From Corythucha ciliata (taxonomy: Eukaryota > Arthropoda > Insecta > Hemiptera > Tingidae): DNA of 64,000 nucleotides. The notes beneath the pieces are model-generated. The model saw nothing but the letters and a program-made list of their open reading frames with translations, did not search any database and was not told where the DNA came from. This document shows positions 55,939 through 64,000 of the stretch, in pieces; the first letter of the stretch is position 1; the number at the start of each line of letters is the position of its first letter. Position numbers and translations under genes: made by a program. The stretch lies in assembly GCA_038030265.1 (NCBI GenBank), contig CM075939.1:32531253-32595252 (forward strand), given 5' to 3'.

Positions 55939-57070
55939 TTTAGTGCATTTCATTCTGAAAATGCACTATTGGTCTCGTCGTGATGGTGGCAAACATGGGT
56001 CATGTCATGTTTTTTTCACGTTTCAGAACCTCTAGAACACGAATTCAGTGGTCTCCAGGATTCATATATATATTTCTTTATATTTATATATATGATATTA
56101 TGGCCGTTTTCTTGTTAGCACGATAACTCTCGAAGAAATCAATTTAGTGGAACGCGCTTTATCTAAAAAATCAATAGTCATAAGACCCCGGTCGGTATTG
56201 CATTTGGGTCAAATCGGTCAAGGTGGAAGGGGGGGGGAATAGGGGTTGAATGGTCAAAAAATCACTATAAATCACCAGTTGATTCTAGAAGCATCATATT
56301 CGATACGTATACTCCATGTTAGAGTAACCTTTGATTCCCATTTTAATTTTTTGAAAAAGTCGAAGGGGAGGGGGTGTTGCCCCCGGAGTGGAAGTAAGCA
56401 TGTGGTCTTGTTAGCACGATAACTCTCGAAGAAATCAATTTAGCGGAACGTGCTTTGGCACAAAAATCAGTAGTCGGTATTGCATTTGGGCGAAATATGG
56501 CAAGGTTGAGGTGGGAAAATAGGGGTTAAATGGTCAAAAAATCACTATAAATCACCAGTTGATTCTAGAAGCATTATATTCGGTACGTATACTCCATGTT
56601 ATAGTAGCCTTTGATTCCCATTTTAATTTTTCGAAAAAGTCAAGGTGGTGGGGGTGGTCCTTCCGGTGTGGAAGTGTAAAAATAGCGTTGAACTTCACTA
56701 GTTCATCTTAGCGCTCTAAAATTCGACTCAATAATTTAATGTAACGAAAGCCCTGGATTCCATTGAGATTTATCGAAAACTTTGATGGGGGGGGGGGTGA
56801 AATGGGGGATGAAATTTCAAAAAAATCACTTAAATTCACACGTTTAGGTATTATAAAATACGGCACAAAAATTTAATATAACAAAGCCCTTGGAAAACTA
56901 CCGAAACTTTTCGACATTTTTGAAGAGAGGGTGGTGAAAATAGAGGAAGAAGTTCGGCTTAATGAAACAAATTATGGTATCAAAATTATTACTTCTGGGA
57001 CGGCTTAGGGTATCCGTTTACGTAATGAAATGCACTCTTTCCGACTGCCAGCTGCCGGAGCGAAATTTTT
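55939..57070 (+). repeat. Composite minisatellite element, copy 3
   Basis: 5' module from 55939 to CTCCAGGATTCA near 56063, then an uninterrupted AT-rich junction (the empty site for the copy 1 Helitron). Monomers are marked at 56114 and 56410. Diverged, shortened monomers follow to ~56950, then a 3' module ending CCGACTGCCAGCTGCCGGAG near 57060. Confidence 0.82.
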
Positions 57071-57329
57071 TTGTCATTGGATTCTCTTTTGAAGACGTGC
57101 TGACACCTGTCATGCTCATGCATTCTTATTTTTTTGTCGTTGAATTTGCCATTTTAGCAGGGCAGGAACCTGTCTCGTTCGTTTCACCTTTTTTGTCGTG
57201 CAATTTATTATTTCCCTTTTATTTTTCTAGAAAGGTGAGGGATTGAATTTAAACTTTTTGGTACAACGAGACAACAAAAGAACGTATCATATGAGAGTGG
57301 ATTAAAACAATAATTTATGAGGGTTGTGA

Positions 57330-59690
57330 ACAATTTCAACAAAATCCGCTGACTGGTACGGCCTGAACGTCCCCATAGTCTTGGGAGTTTTTGACATAGT
57401 CTTACCCAGCGAGCACAGATAAATAATAGAGGGAGCGTAAACAAAAAAAAAATTGTATACTTCCCTTTCTCTAGGAGGCCTAATAATGGAGTGAGAAAAC
57501 TATTGGAAACAATCGTACACGTCAAAGCATTGAAGTTTGGAAACGAATTTAAATAAAAAACTGCTGTGTTTGCCGAACGGTAAAACGGAATTGACAGCTG
57601 AAAGTTTCATCAGCGGAAGATTAGCTTCAAATTAGTAAAAACAAATTTATGGGAAACCTCATCCAACACTATTTTTTTTCTCCCTAAATTAGGCACTAAG
57701 AGGAGGGATATGAGACATATCTTGCATCACATTTTCTATTAATACACTCCCTCTATTTCTTATCTGTGCTCGCTGGTCTTACTCCATTTAACATTTTTAG
57801 TCAACGAATGCTTTAAAAATTCTGCATGTCCTGCGTGCATAAAACTATCAGTGATGGTTTCCGTCATTTACAAATCTGGGGATAAGGTGGACCCGTCGAG
57901 CTACACTATGTAACCCATAAGTTTAGTGCCAATCTTCTCCAAAGTTAAAGCAGCTAGTCGAGTTCCTAGACAGGAGTGAAATACTACACGATAGACAGTT
58001 TGGCTTTTGTAGTGGGAAAAGTACCGTAAACGCTATCTTGTAACTTGATTAATGATGCCTTTGAAAAAAAAGAGCACGTCACTGGCATCTTTGTGGATCC
58101 TTTGGAAGCCTTTCCTTTTGGTAGACTGAGCCTTGAGTTTTTTTCAGCTTTATGAAGGGAACATATAATTGGACTTATTTCTAGTCGCGTAATTGTATTG
58201 ACTAGAATATTGATCACAGCATGTCGCAATGGTTTTTCCTCTGTTTACAAACAACACACTTTGGTAGATACACAGACGGCAGACTTAAAATAGAGAGACT
58301 ATTGAAGGCTGGCCAGCAGTCTTCCCTACTGTTTAGGGAGCTTAGAACGCGAAAGGCTTTGCGCTGAAGGCGGAACGGGTCCTTAGATGACGGGCAATGC
58401 CCCCACGCAAGGATCCCGTTTGTCAACAAAGAGTGAAATAGGGAGAAATGCACAGCTTTCGAGACATTAAAGGACACGGAGTTTTTCAAACATCACATGA
58501 GATAGATTGTTTTGGACAATTTTTCCCCTAATGTTCCACAATGATTTGCCCAGGTCATCTTACTAAACAAGTGAACGCCTAAAAACCTAATATAATCCGC
58601 AGGATTTTGCCCACTTGGGATTTCCTGAGACCAAACGTCATGTAGGACGTTTTATTTTCGTTCACAAGAAGGCAATTACTGTTGAACAAGGTTGAGGGTG
58701 CTTGAAGAACTACCTCCACCAAACGCTCCAACTCATCAAGGGATTTAGATCTGAGTAACAAAGTAGTGCCATCGTCGAAAAGAATACAAAGGTGATTCAA
58801 AAACCATGGAAGTCATTTATTATTAATAAAAACAAGATTGGTCCGAGGATTGAGCCCTGTGGGACACTGTGGTCAACTGTCGTCAAGTCTGAGATCCCCT
58901 GCTCAGTCTTAACCACTTGAGTTCTGCCTAGCAAAAATGACTCAATGAGGCCAATCGGGAAAAATTGTCCAAAACAATCTATCTCATGTGATGTTTGAAA
59001 AACTCCGTGTCCTTTAATGTCTCGAAAGCTGTGCATTTCTCCCTATTTCACTCTTTGTTGACAAACGGGATCCTTGCGTGGGGGCATTGCCCGTCATCTA
59101 AGGACCCGTTCCGCCTTCAGCGCAAAGCCTTTCGCGTTCTAAGCTCCTAAACAGTAGGGAAGACTGCTGGCCAGCCTTCAATCGTCTCTCCATTTTAAGT
59201 CTGCCGTCTGTGTATCTACCAAAGTGTGTTGTTTGTAAACAGAGGAAAAACCATTGCGACATGCTGTGATCAATATTCTAGTCAATACAATTACGCGACT
59301 AGAAATAAGTCCAATTATATGTTCCCTTCATAAAGTTGAAAAAAACTCAAGGCTCAGTCTACCATCTTGGTGTAAAATTTGTAAATGCTCCTCCGCAAGA
59401 ATTGTTCAGCCTCCCTACAACCAAGCTTGAAGCTGTTCTTCACTCCTTTTTGAGGGATAACGTCATATACACTTACGAAGAATTTTTAAATGGACACATT
59501 GTACATGAAAATCAGAAATTGGTTTTTTTCTCCACTGGATGGATAGATTTGGGATACATATTTGTGGCCACCTTTTTGTTTAGTTTTAATTTGTTAATTT
59601 ATTATGGACTGTTGGATTATATTTCACTATTGACGTTTATTAGCCTTTTATTATGGGGCGCTCATAAAGAAAACAAATCAAATCAATGTT
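57330..59690 (+). pseudogene. Jockey/CR1-type non-LTR element, internally inverted
   Basis: Plus strand 57330-58118 has N-terminal RT: SADWYGLNVPIVLGVFDIVL (split by a MITE), ACIKLSVMVSVIYKSGDKVD, PISLVPIFSKV and RQFGFCSGKSTVNAIL. The middle, 58956-58119, reads on the minus strand: LIESFLLGRTQVVKTEQG, VPQGSILGPILFLL, the degraded catalytic box LFDDGTTLLL, LVNENKTSYMTFG, then LLTNGILAWGHCPSS. From 58957 the plus strand repeats that last ~410 bp and continues to the C-terminus, with LFSLPTTKLEAVL and IYTYEEFL (59400-59510). The arms 58119-58528 and 58957-59363 are inverted duplicates. The tail ends near AACAAATCAAATC (~59680). Many frame breaks. Confidence 0.85.
57406..57776. mobile_element. 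371-bp MITE, ~34-bp TIRs, 6-bp TSD TCTTAC
   Basis: The termini CCAGCGAGCACAGATAA continue, with mismatches, through AATAGAGGGAG. TCTTAC is at 57400-57405 and 57777-57782. The insertion splits the RT coding sequence of the non-LTR element. A 6-bp TSD is unusual among DNA-element superfamilies (Dada-type is one known case), so the class is left open. Confidence 0.85.
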
Positions 59691-60190
59691 GCAGAAGACG
59701 TTTACAAGGAGCACGAAGGTTGAAAAGAGAAAAGCTACTGGCTAGGAAAGCAAAGGGTAACGACAAAGTCCTTGCGGAAGATAAAGAAAGCTACGGTTCT
59801 CGTCATCGAAGGGGACAATACCGTTACTCTGGCCCTATAAGCACTAGCCTATGGTTTTACTATAAGTTAATATTGTTAGGTCAGCAGAGTAAGTAAATTT
59901 AGTTCCGTGGGAAAGTAGGAGAAGGAAAGACAAGAAGAAAAGGGAAAGCAGTCTTGAGAAATTTCTGTACAAATAAAAATTTGTTCTTCAATGAAAATAA
60001 TTTGTCTTGCTTTTAAAAATCGTTTTCCGTGAACCAAGTAAGTTTCTTGAATGAGTAATAACGATAATTACAAATAAAACTGCTTTAAATTGTAATAAAA
60101 CATGATATAATCTACTCTATTTAAAAAAACATAAAACACCAGTGCGAAATCTGCTGGTGGCCCTAAGGTACAGGACAAAATAATAGACAT
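59691..60190. other. Spacer between the non-LTR element and the odorant receptor
   Basis: The 59336-59896 frame is the non-LTR C-terminus running into unrelated sequence. AATAAA at ~59970 on the plus strand. Nothing else supported. Confidence 0.5.
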
Positions 60191-60195
60191 TTGCA

Positions 60196-62469
60196 TTACT
60201 TCGCTGCGAGGAACTGATAGTAAGAATATGCTGCGTTCATTATCTGAATCAAGAAAATTTACGTTAATATCGGCAGAGTCGAAATCGGTACTACGACTCC
60301 GGAAGGCTTTGTGTATATTTCCTACCGCGGTGAAAGTCTCAAAGGCGACTGGCTTGAGACCTCCGCCAGTGAACAGCACAGGTTGGGATGCCAAACATTG
60401 AAAATGAAGAAGGAGTCGTTTAAAGTTTCGACCGTATTCATACCATGAGACTGAGTACAAATCTGTCAAGAGACATTCAGTCTGTGAATTGGGCATTTCA
60501 TTCATAACTACGCATGAAGTTCGCAACAATTGTAATAGTCGTTTATTGTTTACTTGATTCTTTACCCTCTGTCCGTACATACACAATACAAACATGTTGG
60601 CGACTTCAGCGATGCAAATGGCTGCCGTGGACACTTTGTTGCCAATTGTGAAAGTTTCCTTGGACAAACGGGGAAATGTACAAATTCCTTTAACATCAAT
60701 ACATGTTTTAGCTTGTAAAAACCTCGTTCATAGAAACTATCGACAGTCCGATAATAACAGAGCCAACTATGAAAGTGATGAGAAGAACATTGCAAATAAC
60801 CGCTTCAACAATCGAGCAATGTCTGAAAAAGTTAATTATTGGATAATTATTCATGCTGTAAGCTCTTACCTTGCAGCACCTGTACGAAGGGTGGCGAGAC
60901 TATTGTCGGAGGGCAAGTACGAAATTATAATTTTAACTCGGCGTTATCCCAACACAATTAAAATGTTGGTAACGTGGATACCACCAGTGTTCCAGACTTT
61001 TTTAACAAAGTCTATAATTTTTTCTTGCACTGAAAGTTGATAGAAGCATTAACCCGGATCACGAGGAAACAGGGGTGGGGGGCTAAGTCTAGTAGACCCA
61101 GACTCATTTACTCCAGAGGCAAAATTCTTCTCGCTTTATGTATATCAGCTTAAGAAATTGTGTGCGTGAGGAGGAAAGCAGTGAATTCCTTTCTATTTTT
61201 TATTGATATTTTTCGATGAATCGGAAATCCAGTCGACAAGTTGACAGACGGCATTCTTGGCCTCTTAGGCACGTTTTCCGGGTCCCCAAAAATGCCAGGG
61301 CCGCCTACTATGCAGCCTGTGGGTAGACTAGATTTTTACTTCGTGTTAAAAAAGCCCGCCCCAGCACTGCAAAAACCAATAGATTAGCTACTTCAGTACG
61401 TTCCATAGCTAATTTCCGGGAGATAGATCATGTTTTGCTACTAAAGTTAGCGGTTGACGACTTCTAAAAAATTGCACATTAGTCAGTCACTCACTTCATA
61501 ACAAACGTTTTGTTGTAGCTTTGTTAGCATTGGAGGTTTATAATATCGCCCGCTAGAAGCAATTACAGTTAAGTAATGTTAAAAACTACCAACTCACCTT
61601 TTTAGTAAGTTGTAATGTTCAATGGTGCGTTTCAAACACTGAACCAAGCACGCTTCAAAGTTCTTTGAGCCTACATCCCAAGGGTTTTCACCAAAAAATT
61701 GTTCATGCAAAGCAACGGCCCGCGTTTCAATCTGAGAGACACATAAGCGTAGGATTTCAAATTGAAGAAGAATTCGTGTGAAACCAACGGAGTAGAAATA
61801 AATAGTTGACGCAATAAAAACAAACGCAATTCCCAACTGACTCAATAGAAGAGCGTTCGCGATGAAATAACCGGTTCCTTTGTGGCTCTCGAAAGGCGTG
61901 TACAAGGGAATTACAAGTTTCATGTTCACTCCATTCTGATCAACTATGTTCTTACGAAGCCCAAAGTGTTCTTCAAATAAGTTACAGCCGATTAGGACGA
62001 CCCCAACGATTAAGACGAAAATTGGCATTAGAATGAGCCTCCGTTTTTCCTGGGCTGTTTTTTCTTTAAGGTATGAAACCCCTTGAACCTGGCTATGCTC
62101 GATGCAGCGAAAGTCGTAAGCATGATTGTGAAGCACCGTATATACATTTTCGGCGTAACGGTTAACGTTGACTATATACATAATCGACAAAGTTATAATA
62201 AGAGTGTAATGTAGTGAGGCAGTAAATGCTTTTAGGTTGTTTCTAAGTCGGTAAGTAGTGAACATTAGCAAAGGCGTGACGATAATACAAATAAGAGTGA
62301 AAACTAGTATGTGAACAATAGTAAGACGCCGCCGGGATTTTCGCAGATCCACATTGCTTAGGCTTAAATTTAAAAGATAGCCAAAATCCCTCAAGATTTC
62401 CTGTTCGACGCCTTCGTCCTTTTCAAGAAAATAACTTTTGAAAGAACGACCTTCCACTAATTTACCCAT
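60196..62469 (-). CDS. Or: Odorant receptor (7tm_6 family), 5 exons, 422 aa
   Basis: Exons on the minus strand are 62469-61598, 60822-60723, 60658-60566, 60481-60326 and 60243-60196. All introns are GT-AG and the phases join without a stop to 423 codons. Exon 1 (290 codons) carries the N-terminus and several hydrophobic segments (LTIVHILVFTLICIIV, LMPIFVLIVGVVLIGC, LLLSQLGIAFVFIASTIYF). Exon 2 has VEAVICNVLLITFIVG and exon 3 NMFVLCMYGQR. Exon 4 has SVSWYEYGRNFKRLL and QPVLFTGGGLKPVAFETF, the conserved C-terminal region of insect ORs. Exon 5 ends with IMNAAYSYYQFLAAK. Length is normal for the family. ORs are odour-gated channels with Orco in sensory neurons; ligand unknown. The join after HYNLLKR looks ~15 residues short compared with typical ORs, so a small exon may be missed. 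No paralogue is in the window. Confidence 0.9.
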
Positions 62470-63229
62470 TTTTCAACTAATTCTATTCCCCAATGTTCCA
62501 TAAATATACCTTCCTCTATTTTTCATTCTTGTTGTTAGTAGCAGTCTGAATAAAATAGTGTATTTGCTAAAGAGTTGAATAAATCATGAATCCAGCTTTT
62601 TCCTATAATTAAGTATTTAGTCGATTTTTCTGAGACACGTCCTTATTATACCAACAGCTCAGGAGCCCACTGTATGCAAAATTCACCTCTTCATAATACG
62701 TATCGCCTGTATTTAAGACGCTTCCCCCGTTACAGTATAGACTCCGGTTATAAGGGTGTACTGTTGAATTAATAAAATAATTCGTAAAAATGAAAAATGT
62801 CTTGTCTGATAACCCGTTTTATTTGAATGGTTTATCGTTACAGGAGAAGCAAAATATCGTAAGCGCCAATTAGAGTTTTTGAATTTTCAGACTCTGTGGC
62901 CCGTATTCATCGCTACTTATGTTAAAGTTCTCCCATGTAAAAATCAAGTCAGTTGTCGTTGGAAAAAAAATCATCTCTTTAGACGTCCATTCAGGGAAAT
63001 TTAAGTTTGAGAAATGTCTATGAATACGGGCCTATGACACATAATAGTAGATGCAGTCAAAAAATGATTCCTAGGGGGGCAAAACTCGGTCCACCTCTGA
63101 AACTTGGCTCAAAAATCCCTCATTATACTAGAATGCGAGATCCGATGAGTCCCGAGTTGTGGGAAGGGGGCAGAGACCATGATTGGGGAGTGGAGGAAAG
63201 TTTGTAAAATTCCTTAAATTTGAGTTTTT
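62470..63229. other. Intergenic upstream of the odorant receptor
   Basis: Would hold the promoter of the minus-strand receptor gene. No TATA or initiator can be assigned with confidence, and no gene is seen. Confidence 0.5.
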
Positions 63230-63745
63230 AGAATTGTCTTGAATTTAAGGTGATTCCCGACGTATTTGTTAACGCTGCGCCGAATGAGGCTACTGCCAGG
63301 TCGCTAGCACCAATATTGTCCAAGTTATGATGCAATTTGTACTAAAAAACACAGGTTTTTCAGGTAAAATCGCGACAATTTTTAATTTGAAGAAACTTGC
63401 CGGTTTGGTCAGCGTTCATAGAATTCCTAATTTAGTTTTCAATGCTGAATAGAATGAGACTAAAGCCAAGCCACTAGGTTTGATAATTTTCGAGTTTTGG
63501 CCAAATTAGTATAAATCAAGGTTTTTTTATTGTCATTTTCAAACTATCCAAGTGGTACTCCCAGAATTAGATCAGTGTGTGAATCTCTTAGCACTTATGC
63601 ATTTTTTAGTGTTGAATCTAATGGAACCTGAGTCACGTCGCCAGCACAAATAGTTCCTGACTTATGGCCAATTTTGTATGAAAAGACAAGGGTTTTGATC
63701 CTGAAATCACAAGTTTTGTCTTCTGGCACTTGGAAAGCGTAGAAA
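63230..63745. repeat. Three diverged ~168-bp tandem repeats
   Basis: The phrase GCCAGGTCGCTAGCACCAAT (~63294) recurs as GCCAAGCCACTAGGTTTGAT (~63463) and CACGTCGCCAGCACAAAT (~63632). Each is followed by AATTT/AATTAGTA(T)...AAG/ACA-GGTTTT. Confidence 0.5.
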
Positions 63746-64000
63746 TTCTGGGATTGGGTCAACGAAACTCGGACTGGACTCGTATAAAAGTGGGGATTAT
63801 CAATAAAATGCCCGCTACCTGTTCTTGCTTGGTGGTGCGGCTACCTGGTTAGATTGATACAATTAAATTGGTACAAAAAGCAAATTTGATGTTAGAAAGT
63901 TTTTTACAGATGCTTCTTTGGAACAATTAACAAATTGGGGAAAGGTTGTTATTTTCATCGATCCTCGACCGAGGCTTCCCCCTCGGAGTCAGAACAGGAA

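Noticed and set aside
59336..59896. 186-codon frame with a hydrophobic stretch that looks like membrane segments
   Set aside because: Its first half is the non-LTR ORF C-terminus and the hydrophobic part comes from T-rich 3' UTR sequence.
1..64000. CRISPR arrays, rRNA genes, bacterial-type operons
   Set aside because: The tandem repeats present lack unique equal-length spacers, no rRNA core sequence was seen, and spliced insect genes exclude a prokaryotic source.

Overview
The window is insect nuclear DNA. Two host genes show this: an Osiris-family gene (19567-20539, plus strand) and a seven-transmembrane odorant receptor gene (62469-60196, minus strand). Both families are known from insects, and both read through canonical GT-AG introns with consistent phases. 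The sequence is AT-rich, gene-poor and dominated by nested transposable elements, many with intact target-site duplications. I cannot name the species. A 500-N assembly gap lies at 35329-35828.

Layout. 1-1.35 kb: 3' end of a Ty3/gypsy-like LTR element. 5.9-6.8 kb: a miniature LTR element with 85-bp LTRs, whose 3' LTR holds a 272-bp Harbinger-like MITE. 7.3-8.7 kb: a degenerate minisatellite. 10.4-12.7 kb: a mariner-type transposase fragment, a Penelope-like (PLE) 3' end and a diverged duplication. 14.2-16.8 kb: two more Ty3/gypsy relics. 19.6-23.4 kb: the Osiris gene, with a probable 2.7-kb intron in its 3' UTR. 25.2-26.8 kb: a tRNA-headed SINE-like unit and a PLE. 28.05-30.88 kb: a nearly intact hAT element. 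31.3-32.3 kb: an inverted copy of a minisatellite-bearing element and a 96-bp palindrome. 33.3-35.3 kb: a second PLE. 37-39.2 kb: repeats with a hammerhead-like core.

39.4-41.45 kb holds a decayed RNA-virus polymerase relic (endogenous viral element) with an IDD catalytic motif. 41.6-45.4 kb is a jockey/CR1-type retrotransposon interrupted by a mariner-like element with 338-bp inverted repeats and by a 1.3-kb foldback element. 45.7-46.6 kb is an unidentified broken reading frame. 47.1-48.8 kb is a third PLE. 49.2-57.1 kb contains three same-strand copies of a composite element built from ~297-bp repeats. One of them carries a 3.2-kb Helitron whose 841-codon frame is open through a 73-bp intron but has lost much of Rep and the helicase core. 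57.3-59.7 kb is a scrambled non-LTR element with 0.4-kb inverted arms and a MITE flanked by a 6-bp TSD. 60.2-62.5 kb is the odorant receptor.

The two host genes are unrelated in function: cuticle/secretory biology versus olfaction. The remainder is a record of successive insertions, several of which can be ordered in time. Mixed TE orientations plus a viral relic make 37-59 kb a candidate piRNA-producing region, but that is inference.
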